The notes under the pieces are model-generated. The model saw only the letters and a list, made by a program, of their open reading frames with translations, did not search any database and was not told the DNA's origin. DNA of 64,000 bases from an uncultured Chloroflexota bacterium (GTDB lineage: Bacteria; Chloroflexota; UBA11872; VXNJ01). Positions 33,627 to 42,725 of this stretch are shown here, piece by piece. Position 1 is the stretch's first letter, and every line of letters begins with the position of its first letter. A program made the position numbers and the translations under genes. The DNA is taken from NCBI GenBank assembly GCA_913043205.1, contig CAJWLF010000005.1, positions 1-64,000 of the forward strand, read 5' to 3'.

Positions 33627-34595
33627 ATGACGGATATGATAGTTATAGCGCACGATTTAGGAGATTCTTTTGAAAGGCAGATTGTTGAATCTCTGCCTAA
33701 TGCCGATATTGAAGTTGCCATTGCCTCTGATGATGAAATGCTTAATGGTGTACTGCCACAGGCCCGAGTGTTGGTTGGGATACGGTTCACAGAAAGACAG
33801 ATAGCACAGGCTCGCCGTCTCGAATGGATACATAGTCTATCGGCCGGAGTTGAACGTCTTCCGCATGCCAGCTTGGCAGGTAGTGGTATTACTGTGACTA
33901 ATGCAAGCGGTGCACACATATCTCCGATTTCTGAACATGTGCTGGCATTCATGTTGTGTTTTGCTCGAGGGTTGCCCGAAGCATTTAGGCAGCAACGAAA
34001 AAAGGATTGGGGATGGGTACAGAATGACTATTTCAGTCCATTTCTTCTAGAAGGGGCGACTGTCACTGTAATAGGGCTAGGCAATCTTGGTAATGCGGTA
34101 GCCATAAAGGCCCATTGCTTAGGGATGAAAGTCCTCGGAGTGAGACTACGGCCTTCTGCATATCCAGTCTATATCGATGACCTGGGAGGGCCTGGAAGGT
34201 TGAAGGATTTCTTGCCCGAGAGTGATTTTGTGGTTAATACGCTACCCTTAACCAAGCTTACTACTCAGGTGATAGGGGACGAAGAGTTTCAACTTATGAG
34301 GCCGTCCGCATATTTTATTAATGTAGGACGTGGCCGTACTGTCGATCAGGAGGCTTTAATTGAGGCTTTGAACAATGGGAGTATAGCGGGAGCGGGTCTT
34401 GATGTTACTGATCCGGAGCCTCTACCGAAAGACTCTGCCTTGTGGGACATGGAACAAGTGTTGATAACTCCTCATTATTCCGCTCAAGCTCCTATAGTAA
34501 TGGATAGGGTTAGACAATTGTTTCTGGAAAATCTTGTTAGGTTTTATGATGGGCGTCCTCTTGCGAATGTAGTGGATATTTCTGCCGGGTACTAA
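33627..34595 (+). CDS. D-2-hydroxyacid dehydrogenase
   Basis: A 322-residue member of the NAD(P)-dependent 2-hydroxyacid dehydrogenase family (glyoxylate/hydroxypyruvate reductase-like). 'TVIGLGNLGNAVAIKAH' is the Rossmann loop, 'YFINVGRGRTVDQEAL' and 'GAGLDVTDPEPLPKDSALW' are signature 3, and the catalytic histidine is in 'LITPHYSA'. GAGGAG lies eight bases before ATG 33627. The MFS gene begins five bases after its stop, so the two are probably co-transcribed and the transporter may import its substrate. Confidence 0.9.
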   Translation: MTDMIVIAHDLGDSFERQIVESLPNADIEVAIASDDEMLNGVLPQARVLVGIRFTERQIAQARRLEWIHSLSAGVERLPHASLAGSGITVTNASGAHISPISEHVLAFMLCFARGLPEAFRQQRKKDWGWVQNDYFSPFLLEGATVTVIGLGNLGNAVAIKAHCLGMKVLGVRLRPSAYPVYIDDLGGPGRLKDFLPESDFVVNTLPLTKLTTQVIGDEEFQLMRPSAYFINVGRGRTVDQEALIEALNNGSIAGAGLDVTDPEPLPKDSALWDMEQVLITPHYSAQAPIVMDRVRQLFLENLVRFYDGRPLANVVDISAGY

Positions 34596-34599
34596 CTGA

Positions 34600-35844
34600 T
34601 TGGCTGGCTTCGCAAATAGTAACTTTTCTAACCGAGACAAAAGCCAGGGCTGCCACCAAATAGGTAACAGTCAATACTATTCTCCCCCGAGTAGACGAAG
34701 CATGTTGGCATTTTCGGCAGCTATATTTTGTTTTTGGGCGTCTCTATACGTTTATGTGCCGACTTTGGCTGTGTTTGCACAAGACAGGGGGGCGGATTTC
34801 GGGATAATAGGGCTGATAGTGGCAGCGTATGGACTCGTCCAGTTTGCGTTGCGCATCCCAACGGGGTACTTGGCGGACCGTTTTGGCAAGCGGTCACTTT
34901 TAATTCAGATTGGCCTGATGGGAAATCTTGTGGGGGCGGTAGGAATGACCATCTGGAATGAGCCATGGCTACTCGTTTTATGGAGATGTTTCCACGGGGT
35001 GGGAGCTGCTTCCTTTGTAGTAATTGTGGTCTATTTTTCTTCGTTTTTTCCTGCATCGCAGGCTACGCGAGCCACTAGCATATTGATGGCTGGGACTACT
35101 CTGTCTCAGGTAGTGATTAGTCTTGCAGGTGGGGCAATAGCATCCAAGTTTGGGCCTGAGGCCACTTTTTTAGTTGCTGCCCTGATGGCAATGTTGGGGA
35201 TGGCTTCTATGTGCATTGCGGGCCAGGGATCTATTGTAGAGAGTCGTCCAATATCGCTTGATCGCTTTCGTCAAGTGTTCACTGTTCGCCTACTGTTGAT
35301 TTCTGCGACACTGGCGGCTATTGGGCAATTTATTGTGTTTGGAGTGATGCAGAGTTTCTTTTTGATATATGCATCAAATATAGGGGCAAGTAGTCTGGAT
35401 CTAGGCATTATTACCACGCTGGGTTACCTATCTGCTGCTTTTGCAGCTACTTCTGCAGCAGTATTTGTCTTTAGGATGGGGGAGCGGAACTTTGTAGTGG
35501 CAGGATCTTTGGCCAGTGGGGCGGTATTGATTTCGATTCCATTAGTTGAGACGATCGTTGGGGTGCAGATAATGGCTTTTTTGCTCGGAGGGGCCCGGGG
35601 AATGGTGTTTCCTGTTCTTATGGGGATAGCCCTCAATTCTGTTGAATTGGACCAACGTGCGAGTGCTACAGGTGTCTTCCAGTGTATTTATGCTGTAGGA
35701 ATGTTTCTTGGGCCGGCTGTTGGAGGAGTACTTGCCGAATTTTTTGGGTTGTCTTCTTTGTTTGGAATTATGGGGGCTGTAGCTTTTGTAGGTGCTGTTG
35801 GCGCTATGCTACTTCCTAAGCGAAGTAGTACTTTTGGTGCTTAA
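34600..35844 (+). CDS. MFS transporter
   Basis: A 414-residue major facilitator with 12 predicted membrane helices after a 35-residue polar N-terminus. The family motif between helices 2 and 3 is 'GYLADRFGKRSLL'. 'GVGAASFVVIVVYFSSFFPA' and a repeat-like second half from about 220 match drug or organic-anion MFS proteins. Start TTG 34600; a start closer to 'MLAFSAAIF' (34699) would remove the polar stretch. Located directly after a 2-hydroxyacid dehydrogenase. Substrate unknown. Confidence 0.88.
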   Translation: MAGFANSNFSNRDKSQGCHQIGNSQYYSPPSRRSMLAFSAAIFCFWASLYVYVPTLAVFAQDRGADFGIIGLIVAAYGLVQFALRIPTGYLADRFGKRSLLIQIGLMGNLVGAVGMTIWNEPWLLVLWRCFHGVGAASFVVIVVYFSSFFPASQATRATSILMAGTTLSQVVISLAGGAIASKFGPEATFLVAALMAMLGMASMCIAGQGSIVESRPISLDRFRQVFTVRLLLISATLAAIGQFIVFGVMQSFFLIYASNIGASSLDLGIITTLGYLSAAFAATSAAVFVFRMGERNFVVAGSLASGAVLISIPLVETIVGVQIMAFLLGGARGMVFPVLMGIALNSVELDQRASATGVFQCIYAVGMFLGPAVGGVLAEFFGLSSLFGIMGAVAFVGAVGAMLLPKRSSTFGA

Positions 35845-35947
35845 GGTGCTTAACTCGGGGCCAATTGTTACCAGGTAGTTTTGAAGGATTGGCCATTGCA
35901 TGCTACAGTGCGCGGCCCAGGAATATCGCAAGTGGTCTGGAGGCCAG

Positions 35948-36415
35948 TTGTCTAAACGAAAATATCGCAAACGTTCTTTTTCTGAGATCGATAGAGGTCC
36001 TTTTGGAACGGCAGTTTTTGATGCGCGTAAGCGCCAGTGTCTGACTCAGGCCGAAGTGGCGAAGGCTATTGGTCGGGATAGGCCTTGGCTAAGTGATGTA
36101 GAGACCGGGAAGATATCTGAGATTCCGGATGAGGACTTAGAGGTTATGGCCCGAATTCTGGGGTTTGAAGTTGAAAGACTTAGGTGGACTAGGGACTCCC
36201 ACAGTCGTATACAAGATTTGCGGTCTACAGGCTACACTGTATATGTGGCCTCTAAATCATGTCTTCATTGCAACCACCCTGCCGAAGTAGATGCTAAGTA
36301 TTGTGGGAGCTGTGGCCATAAACTAGAACTGGAAGTTATGTGCGGTACCTGCAGTCGCCGAAACAGTCCAGGGTCAAATTTCTGTGTGAGATGTGGCTCT
36401 TATTTAGATTCTTGA
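35948..36415 (+). CDS. XRE-type HTH protein with double zinc ribbon
   Basis: About 155 residues. A helix-turn-helix of the Cro/CI type spans roughly 15-80 ('GTAVFDARKRQCLTQAEVAK...RPWLSDVETGKI'). The C-terminus has two CxxC...CxxC ribbons: 'CLHCNHPAEVDAKYCGSC' and 'CGTCSRRNSPGSNFCVRC'. Such proteins may act as regulators with a metal-stabilised tail. TTG 35948 with GGAGG four bases before is preferred over the longer frame from 35900. Targets are unknown; it ends 18 bases from the convergent glutaredoxin gene. Confidence 0.75.
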   Translation: MSKRKYRKRSFSEIDRGPFGTAVFDARKRQCLTQAEVAKAIGRDRPWLSDVETGKISEIPDEDLEVMARILGFEVERLRWTRDSHSRIQDLRSTGYTVYVASKSCLHCNHPAEVDAKYCGSCGHKLELEVMCGTCSRRNSPGSNFCVRCGSYLDS

Positions 36416-36433
36416 TTCTGACAAATTTTGTCA

Positions 36434-36712
36434 CTAGGTGCTCAAAGGCTCTGGCAAGATGTTTAACAACTCGCTCAATTCTGGGTGTGTTTCTTCAAGA
36501 AAAATATGTTGTCTATCATCTGATGTGACAACTATTACCGGTACTTCGGGTTGTCCCGAAATTTCTATCACTTCTGATCGATCTGACTGTCTATCAGGAA
36601 CGATTATCCAGTCGTACTGAATACTGTGTTGGTCCAGCCAGTCTCTGGCCTTTCTTACCCATGGGCACCATTCAACTCCATACAAGGCTACTTGTGTAGA
36701 TTGATTTTGTAT
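36434..36712 (-). CDS. Glutaredoxin-like protein, start possibly AUA
   Basis: A small thioredoxin-fold protein of about 92 residues: 'VALYGVEWCPWVRKARDWL' has the CPxx active site (Cys-Pro-Trp-Val, monothiol), and 'ISGQPEVPVIVVTSDD' contains the cis-proline TVP-like loop. A start at TTG 36685 would remove the first beta strand. The frame is open upstream without ATG, GTG or TTG, but an ATA at 36712 sits seven bases after AGGAGA (36719-36724). Either AUA is the start, the TTG is used, or the assembly has an error. It follows trxA in the minus-strand run. Confidence 0.7.
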   Translation of the reverse strand: MQNQSTQVALYGVEWCPWVRKARDWLDQHSIQYDWIIVPDRQSDRSEVIEISGQPEVPVIVVTSDDRQHIFLEETHPELSELLNILPEPLST

Positions 36713-36802
36713 GGGAGTTCTCCTCTTCTTAGGCTTGAGGTCATCAAATAACTTTCATGGTACACAGCTAAAATAAAGTCTTGTCTGATATCTGTTGAGG
36801 TT

Positions 36803-37135
36803 CTATTTCGGGTTAGAAACTGCGTCCAAATGTTGTTTGATCGTAGCTTCCGGCACATATCCAACCACCCTGTCTACTTCTGTCCCATCGTTGAACACGA
36901 CTAGTGTGGGAATTCCTCGAATGCCGTATTGCATCGCATATCGGTTATTTGCATCGACATCTACTTTTGCAAAGAGGACTTTGTTTTCGTATTCCCCGGC
37001 TAATTTCTCGAAAACTGGGGCCATCATCTTGCAAGGACCGCACCATTCTGCCCAGAAATCGACTACTACAGGCTGGCTTGCACCCAAAACTTTTTCCTCA
37101 AAATCGTCATCGGACACGTGAATAGGATCAGACAT
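36803..37135 (-). CDS. trxA: Thioredoxin
   Basis: A 110-residue classical thioredoxin with active site WCGPC in 'VVVDFWAEWCGPCKMMAPV', cis-proline in 'GIRGIPTLVVFNDG' and the normal five-strand length. Cytoplasmic disulfide reductant for ribonucleotide reductase and others. ATG 37135. Lies between leuS and the glutaredoxin-like gene on the same strand, 134 bases after leuS; that gap holds a small dyad, CCTAG-tgtgta-CTAGG (about 37234-37249). Confidence 0.96.
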   Translation of the reverse strand: MSDPIHVSDDDFEEKVLGASQPVVVDFWAEWCGPCKMMAPVFEKLAGEYENKVLFAKVDVDANNRYAMQYGIRGIPTLVVFNDGTEVDRVVGYVPEATIKQHLDAVSNPK

Positions 37136-37269
37136 TTAATACTCTTCTTTGCTTGGGATTCTCAGGTACGGATCTCTTACTATTCAAGTATAGACTCTGG
37201 TATATGGCCTGCGTAGAAAATGTAGCAAGTTGCCTAGTGTGTACTAGGCTTGCAGAGTAGGCTTGTGGT

Positions 37270-39921
37270 TTAGTTAACTACGAAATTCAATAGTTTATCT
37301 TTAACAAATATCGTTCGGATTACAGTTTTCCCATCAAGATGTGCGATGATATTTGGCATTTTAAGTGCGAGGGATGTAGCGTCTTCTTCGACGATACCTT
37401 TTTCGACTTCTATGCGATCCCTCACCTTCCCATTCACTTGTATAACTAAGAATAGTGATTGGTCTTGAGTCAATGATGGATCAAAATCTGGCCATTTAGC
37501 TAGTATCACGCTTTCAGTATGACCCATTCTCTCCCATAACTCTTCTGCTAAATGAGGAGCTACAGGGCTCATTAGCAAAATTATTTTCTCGAGCGCCTCC
37601 CGTCCTTCATGAGTATTCGCTAGCTCCGTAGACCAAATAGCAGCTAAGTCATTTACCGGTTCCATAAGTCCATTGGCGACCATCGTATTGAAGCGTAAGG
37701 ATTCCATATCGTTAGTGCATTTCTTAACGGCTTGATTCGCCACTTGTGTGGCTTTGGTGCGGGCTTGTTCTAGGGATATATTGCTTTTAGTATTACTACC
37801 AAATTCACCCGTGACTAAACCCCAAATTTTGTTATAGAAACGAGCTATACCATTCAGGCCATTTTCGTTCCAGGGTAAAGTAGCTTCCATGGGGGCCATG
37901 AACAATTCGAGCCCTCTAAGACAATCAGCCCCAAATTTATCTACGACGCTGTCTGGGGTTACTACATTACCCATGGATTTTGACATTTTGCCGCTTCGGA
38001 TTGGGGTCCATCCTCCGCTACTTGGACCGCTAATATCAAACTCGGCTTTTGCTCCGGCATGATACAAGAGTTTTGATCCTGCCTCTGGGGATAAAAAAAC
38101 ATCCACACCATGCGGGGAGTTTGCGGAAGCACGCTCGGATACAACTTTGATATCGGTATTTTTGACCCAGCCATCTTGCGCTAGAATCATCCCCTGATGC
38201 CGTAAAGCTGTGAATGGTTCCTTGTATGAGATGAGCCCTGCATCATACATAACTTTGAACCAAAATCTGGCGTACAAAAGATGCATGACGCTGTGTTCCG
38301 CCCCTCCGACATACAAATCCACAGGCATCCATTTTTCAGCATCTTTTCTGTCAAACGGTGCGTTAGCCAGTGAGGGAGATATGAATCTCAGATAGTACCA
38401 AGACGAACATGCAAATCCGCCAAGAGTATCAGTTTCACGCTCAGCTGATTTGCCGCACTCAGGGCATGTAGTGTTCACCCAATCATCTACCCGCTTTAAC
38501 GGAGATCCTACAGTGGGATCTGGTGTGAAATCAGTTATGTGGGGCAGGATTACTGGTAAGTTTTTTTCAGGCACTGGAACTTCACCACAATCTGGGCAGT
38601 GCACTATGGGGATCGGGCAACCCCAGTATCGTTGGCGAGATATTAGCCAATCTCTAAGTTTGTAATTTATGGATTTATTGCCTTGTCCATTGGCTTCGAG
38701 TTTGGCTACGATTTGCTTTTGGCATTCTGCTGAAGTTAGCCCACTGAAATCTGAAGAGTTTACAACCTGTCCTGGACCTACATAGGCTTCCGTAAGTGGA
38801 GCGTCGTCCCAATCTGGAGGGCTAATGACTACGTGTATGTTGAGATTGTATTTTTGGGCAAAGGCGAAATCGCGTGCATCATGAGCTGGAACTGCCATAA
38901 TTGCTCCTGATCCGTACGAAGCTAGCACATAATCAGCAACCCATATAGGTATTTTTTCATCATTTACGGGATTAATCGCATACGAACCTGTGAATACACC
39001 TGTTTTGTCATTGGCTGTGGACGTGCGTTCAATCTCTGAACGCGTTGAGGCCCTGTCGATGTATTGTTTAACATTATTGCAGTGCTCTTCTGTAGTCAGG
39101 TCATCTACAAGCGGATGCTCTGGTGCTAGAACTAGGAATGTGGCTCCGAAAAGTGTATCTGGTCGGGTTGTAAAGACTGATATCGAATTATTGTTCTCGG
39201 TCTTGAATAATACGTCTGCCCCCTCACTGCGTCCGACCCAGTTAGTTTGCATTCTCTTAGTGGGTTCTGGCCAATCCAAATCGTCTAGATCGTCGATTAA
39301 GCGATCGGCGTACTCTGTGATTTTAAAGAACCATTGCATAAGTGGTTTTTTGTATACGCCAGAATGGCCTCTCCAATCAGTTCCATCAGCTAAAACCTCT
39401 TCGTCTGCTAAAGCACCGCAAGTGTCACACCACCATTGCATTTTCTCTGTGCGGTAAGCTAACCCTCTTTTGTGTAATAAGAGAAACATCCATTGAGTCC
39501 ATCGGTAGTATGCTGGTGTCGACGAATTTATCTCTCTCGTCCAGTCATGTCCGCATCCAACTAGGTTCAATTGTCGTTTGTAATTTGCTGCGTATTCGAG
39601 GGTCGATTCGGCTGGGTGGCGTCCCTTGTCAATAGCGTCTTGTTCAGCAGGCAATCCGAATGCATCCCACCCCATTGGATGCAGCACTTCAAACCCATTC
39701 ATGCGTTTGTAACGAGTTACCGCATCAACGGGAATATAATTGTGAAAATGCCCTACGCTTAAACCGTCTCCAGATGGGTAAGGGAACATCTCTAGTGTGT
39801 AGTACTTGGGCTTACGAGATCCGGTGTCACATTCGTAAATATTTTCCTGACTCCAGCGTTTTTGCCATTTTTGTTCTATGGCTTTGAAGTCGTATCGTGC
39901 CGGCGACTTTTGACTAGTCAT
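37270..39921 (-). CDS. leuS: Leucyl-tRNA synthetase
   Basis: About 883 residues from ATG 39921 (MTSQKSPARYDFKAIE...), the start that agrees with the family; the frame extends to 40005. HIGH-type motif is 'PSGDGLSVGHFHNYIP', the editing domain has 'TTRPDTLFGATFLVLAPEH' and 'VPAHDARDFAFA', the zinc ligands are in 'CDTCGALADEEVL' and 'CPECGKSAERE', and KMSKS is intact in 'GKMSKSMGNVVTPD'. The C-terminal domain 'VQVNGKVRDRIEV' binds the tRNA corner. It follows tRNA-Ala and rpmA on the minus strand. No T-box is seen in the 117 bases before it. Confidence 0.96.
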   Translation of the reverse strand: MTSQKSPARYDFKAIEQKWQKRWSQENIYECDTGSRKPKYYTLEMFPYPSGDGLSVGHFHNYIPVDAVTRYKRMNGFEVLHPMGWDAFGLPAEQDAIDKGRHPAESTLEYAANYKRQLNLVGCGHDWTREINSSTPAYYRWTQWMFLLLHKRGLAYRTEKMQWWCDTCGALADEEVLADGTDWRGHSGVYKKPLMQWFFKITEYADRLIDDLDDLDWPEPTKRMQTNWVGRSEGADVLFKTENNNSISVFTTRPDTLFGATFLVLAPEHPLVDDLTTEEHCNNVKQYIDRASTRSEIERTSTANDKTGVFTGSYAINPVNDEKIPIWVADYVLASYGSGAIMAVPAHDARDFAFAQKYNLNIHVVISPPDWDDAPLTEAYVGPGQVVNSSDFSGLTSAECQKQIVAKLEANGQGNKSINYKLRDWLISRQRYWGCPIPIVHCPDCGEVPVPEKNLPVILPHITDFTPDPTVGSPLKRVDDWVNTTCPECGKSAERETDTLGGFACSSWYYLRFISPSLANAPFDRKDAEKWMPVDLYVGGAEHSVMHLLYARFWFKVMYDAGLISYKEPFTALRHQGMILAQDGWVKNTDIKVVSERASANSPHGVDVFLSPEAGSKLLYHAGAKAEFDISGPSSGGWTPIRSGKMSKSMGNVVTPDSVVDKFGADCLRGLELFMAPMEATLPWNENGLNGIARFYNKIWGLVTGEFGSNTKSNISLEQARTKATQVANQAVKKCTNDMESLRFNTMVANGLMEPVNDLAAIWSTELANTHEGREALEKIILLMSPVAPHLAEELWERMGHTESVILAKWPDFDPSLTQDQSLFLVIQVNGKVRDRIEVEKGIVEEDATSLALKMPNIIAHLDGKTVIRTIFVKDKLLNFVVN

Positions 39922-40037
39922 CTGCTTTACTATTTGCCATTCTGCTTTTTTGAGCCTTGATATAGAAGACAATTTGCTTGCACGTTGATCATTGGAGGGC
40001 CTCAACTTGCTTCAGGGTTGCATGATACTGCCACCGG

Positions 40038-40110
40038 TGGAGCGAAAGGGATTCGAACCCTCGGCCTCTACAATGCGAGTGTAGCGCTCTTCCGACTGAG
40101 CTATCGCCCC
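40038..40110 (-). tRNA. tRNA-Ala (anticodon CGC)
   Basis: A 73-base cloverleaf read on the minus strand. Acceptor GGGGCGA pairs with TCGCTCC, including the G3-U70 pair that marks alanine tRNAs. The anticodon stem CTACA/TGTAG holds the loop CTCGCAT (anticodon CGC, codon GCG), and the T-loop TTCGAAT is standard. CCA is not encoded. It lies between rpmA and leuS and may be cut from their transcript. Confidence 0.95.
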
Positions 40111-40122
40111 GTATTGTGTATG

Positions 40123-40377
40123 TTACTCGGTAACTACGGTTGCGAAGCGTCGTTTGTTTCTATTTTGCTGGTATTTCACTTTGCCGTTGGTGAGGGCAAA
40201 CAATGTGTGATCACGGCCCAGTCCGACATTTGCCCCCGGGTGAATTTTTGTGCCTCGTTGCCTCACCAATATGTTGCCTGTTACTACATACTCGCCGTCG
40301 TAGCGTTTTACACCGAGCATGTTTGGATTACTGTCTCGGCCATTTCGTGTGGATCCACCTGCTTTTTTCTTAGCCAT
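40123..40377 (-). CDS. rpmA: 50S ribosomal protein L27
   Basis: An 84-residue L27. '[20 protein letters not shown]' starts it, with no N-terminal leader of the Firmicutes kind that needs cleavage, followed by '[18 protein letters not shown]' and '[12 protein letters not shown]'. L27 reaches the peptidyl transferase centre. ATG 40377 overlaps the rplU stop by one base; the order rplU-rpmA is conserved. Confidence 0.98.
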   Translation of the reverse strand: MAKKKAGGSTRNGRDSNPNMLGVKRYDGEYVVTGNILVRQRGTKIHPGANVGLGRDHTLFALTNGKVKYQQNRNKRRFATVVTE

Positions 40378-40847
40378 TATTTACCTGTCTTTGTATCGCT
40401 GTTTGACGCTTTACCAGTTTTTGATTTCGCCTTAGCTTTTGTCTTGGTGGCAGCCTTAGCTTTTGTCTTGGTGGCAGCCTTAGCTTTTGTCTTGGTGGCA
40501 GATGTTGCTTTGTCAGCTGGCGGAATGTTGATTCCTTGTGCAAGTATTTCGTCTACACGTAAAATGGTCTGCTCTTGTCGGTGGCCAAGTGAACGTTGGT
40601 AGCGTTTTTTGGCTCGAAATCGCTGGACACGTATTTTAGGGCCACGTGCTTGTTGCATCACTGTACAACGCACCTCGGCCCCTTCTACGGTTGGGGTGCC
40701 GGTTAGCACCTGTCCGCTATCTTCGACCAAAAGTACCTGGTCGAGGGATATATTAGAGCCAATCGACGAGTCCAAATATTCAACTGTTATTTCATCACCG
40801 GGGGATACTTTGTGTTGCTTGCCCCCTGTCCGAACGACCGCGATCAC
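40377..40847 (-). CDS. rplU: 50S ribosomal protein L21 with Lys/Ala tail
   Basis: L21 binds 23S rRNA. GTG 40847 ('[20 protein letters not shown]') is the family N-terminus and has GGAG ten bases before; the frame could extend to 40898. Core signatures: '[10 protein letters not shown]', '[19 protein letters not shown]' and '[18 protein letters not shown]'. Normal L21 ends near residue 105. This one adds about 50 residues made mainly of three eight-residue Thr-Lys-Ala units and a Lys/Ser tail. The basic tail may contact rRNA; it is also coded by an exact DNA repeat, so its length may vary. Confidence 0.95.
   Translation of the reverse strand: MIAVVRTGGKQHKVSPGDEITVEYLDSSIGSNISLDQVLLVEDSGQVLTGTPTVEGAEVRCTVMQQARGPKIRVQRFRAKKRYQRSLGHRQEQTILRVDEILAQGINIPPADKATSATKTKAKAATKTKAKAATKTKAKAKSKTGKASNSDTKTGK
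40429..40500 (-). repeat. Three tandem 24-bp repeats within rplU
   Basis: The unit GCCTTAGCTTTTGTCTTGGT+GGCA (24 bases) occurs three times without change at 40429-40452, 40453-40476 and 40477-40500. It codes for Lys/Ala-rich octapeptides in the L21 tail and keeps the frame. Confidence 0.9.
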
Positions 40848-40963
40848 TAGCTGTTCTCCGGGAATAATTACTTGGGAATTAGAGAAATATGGCGACATTC
40901 TAAGCTAGGCAATCTATCAGTGCTGACGGCTTTAGGTCAACAAAGTTACGTGCGATGGTGAAA

Positions 40964-41179
40964 CTAGTCGATAGCATTTTTGCGGGCAACAGCGAGGTAC
41001 AGTACTGGTCCGATGATGGTGAATGCCAGAACGATGAAGGCCCATATGGTCCGGTTCCCCCATCGGTACCCTGAATTGGGGCGCTGAAAAAGGTCCATTA
41101 AAGCCCAGATCAGCAGCACGAACGATATGATTAGGAAAGGTAACAATGTTGGGAGCTGATTCCAAAGGTCTTGAACCAC
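40964..41179 (-). CDS. Small PLDc_N-like membrane protein
   Basis: A 71-residue protein with two membrane helices (about 10-31 and 45-64) joined by a short loop 'RPNSGYRWGNRTIWAF'. This is the PLDc_N layout, the N-terminal anchor module of cardiolipin synthases that also occurs alone in many bacteria. Ends 117 bases before rplU on the same strand. Function of the stand-alone form is unknown. Confidence 0.75.
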   Translation of the reverse strand: MVQDLWNQLPTLLPFLIISFVLLIWALMDLFQRPNSGYRWGNRTIWAFIVLAFTIIGPVLYLAVARKNAID

Positions 41180-41410
41180 TAATCGACAATCCTCTGCAGA
41201 GTTGAAGCGGCTATATTGTGCTTCACGTAGCCGAAGTATATAAGCGTATTGTGTGGGACACTTAGTAAAGTTGCTTATTGATGTTGTGTGGTTTTCGTAG
41301 ATCTTTGTGTCGAGTTTGGCAAAAGGTAGGTAAAATATGCGTTCAAGTCGAGGGGTTGCAGACTATATTTTGCAGATTGATCTGATTAACAACCAGAGGT
41401 GTAGATTCAG

Positions 41411-42478
41411 ATGGCTCTTGAGACAGCTAGCGTAGAAGCTACTTTTTCAGCTCTAAAGGACCGGTTGGACGGTGTCGTCCCTGATTTTGAACTTTCTCAT
41501 AAAGCTGCTCTTGCTTTTGAAATTAACCAAATCAAACAAGAAAGAGGGGCGGTGATTCTGGGCCATAATTACATGGAGCCTGCTCTTTACCACTCCGTTT
41601 GTGACTTCCATGGAGATTCATTGGAACTGAGCCGTATTGCTGCTACTACAGAATCAAACCCTATAGTTTTTTGTGGGGTGAGATTTATGGGCGAAACCGC
41701 CAAGATATTGAATCCAGACCGAACCGTTTTGCTTCCTGCTGATCGAGCTGGGTGTTCACTGGCGGAATCTATAACCGCTGAAGATGTGCGAAGGTTGCGA
41801 GATCGTTACCCCGGTATTCCAGTGGTTGCCTATATAAATACATATGCGGATGTAAAAGCAGAGGTAGACATATGTTGCACTTCTGGAAATGCAAAACAGG
41901 TGGTTGAATCGCTGGAGTGTGAGCAGGTGATATTTCTGCCTGATGAATATCTGGCTGCCAATGTGGCGAACGAAACTGGCAAGCAAATCATCTATCCTAG
42001 TCTTCGTCCAATATCATCAAGCAAGCGGGAATCGGCATCGGACATTGGATTGCAATACGATCTAATTGGTTGGAAAGGGAGATGTGAAGTCCATGAGAAA
42101 TTCACAGTGCAGGATATTTTGGATGTTCGAGAGCAATTCCCTGATGTAATGGTATTGGCTCATCCGGAATGTAGCCCCGAAGTAGTGAAAGCATCGGATT
42201 TTTCGGGCTCCACAGGGGCAATGATAAAGCATGTTAAGGAATCCGAAACGACGAGGTACCTTCTATTAACCGAGTGCAGTATGGGTGACAATATTGCAGC
42301 AGAGTCTGGTGACAAGGAAATGCTCAGATTATGTTCTGTACGCTGCCCTCATATGAATGAGATAACACTAGAGAATGTTCTAATAGCGTTGAAAGAAAAT
42401 AGACAGGAAATACATGTTCCGGAAGAAATTAGCCGACGTGCTCGGAGTGCAATCCAAAAAATGCTTGAGATTGGCTGA
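41411..42478 (+). CDS. nadA: Quinolinate synthase
   Basis: A 355-residue Fe-S enzyme that condenses iminoaspartate with dihydroxyacetone phosphate to quinolinate for NAD. 'AVILGHNYMEPALYH' and 'VRFMGETAKILNPDRTVL' are signatures; cluster cysteines are C115 in 'DRAGCSLAES', one in 'AHPECSPEVV' and one in 'VRCPHMNEI'. ATG 41411 has AGAGGTG upstream. The leader (41180-41410) has an exact direct repeat TTGCAGA with a 14-base period before the gene and a dyad CGGCTA/TAGCCG; either could be an operator. First of four Fe-S related genes. nadB and nadC are not in the window. Confidence 0.96.
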   Translation: MALETASVEATFSALKDRLDGVVPDFELSHKAALAFEINQIKQERGAVILGHNYMEPALYHSVCDFHGDSLELSRIAATTESNPIVFCGVRFMGETAKILNPDRTVLLPADRAGCSLAESITAEDVRRLRDRYPGIPVVAYINTYADVKAEVDICCTSGNAKQVVESLECEQVIFLPDEYLAANVANETGKQIIYPSLRPISSSKRESASDIGLQYDLIGWKGRCEVHEKFTVQDILDVREQFPDVMVLAHPECSPEVVKASDFSGSTGAMIKHVKESETTRYLLLTECSMGDNIAAESGDKEMLRLCSVRCPHMNEITLENVLIALKENRQEIHVPEEISRRARSAIQKMLEIG

Positions 42479-42612
42479 GATATTGTTGACTGGTTATATG
42501 AAGAGGTCATCTGTTGATGTGTGGTTGTGCTGCATGAATTACGTGACTAGCTACTAGATTAGGCCGATAGGCGCGCGAATGAACTTGCGACGATCATCGT
42601 TGTAGAGGAGAT

Positions 42613-42714
42613 ATGAACGTACAAGGATCAAGGCAGAAGATGTCCATTCCCAGTATCGGTTTGTTTCTATTCGGGCAATCGCGATTTGAACAGCGTGAGA
42701 ATGTGGGCAGTTAG
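42613..42714 (+). CDS. Possible 33-codon leader ORF before the desulfurase gene
   Basis: ATG 42613 follows TAGAGGAG at a good distance and opens a frame of 33 residues (MNVQGSRQKMSIP..., ending at TAG 42712). It stops 12 bases before nifS. Its only support is the ribosome site and the position; composition is not informative. The rest of 42479-42725 shows no feature. Confidence 0.25.
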   Translation: MNVQGSRQKMSIPSIGLFLFGQSRFEQRENVGS

Positions 42715-42725
42715 GTGAATTTAAC

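Noticed and set aside
37234-37249. Small dyad CCTAG/CTAGG as a leuS terminator
   Set aside because: Only five or six pairs and no T-run on the minus strand; trxA probably continues the same transcript.
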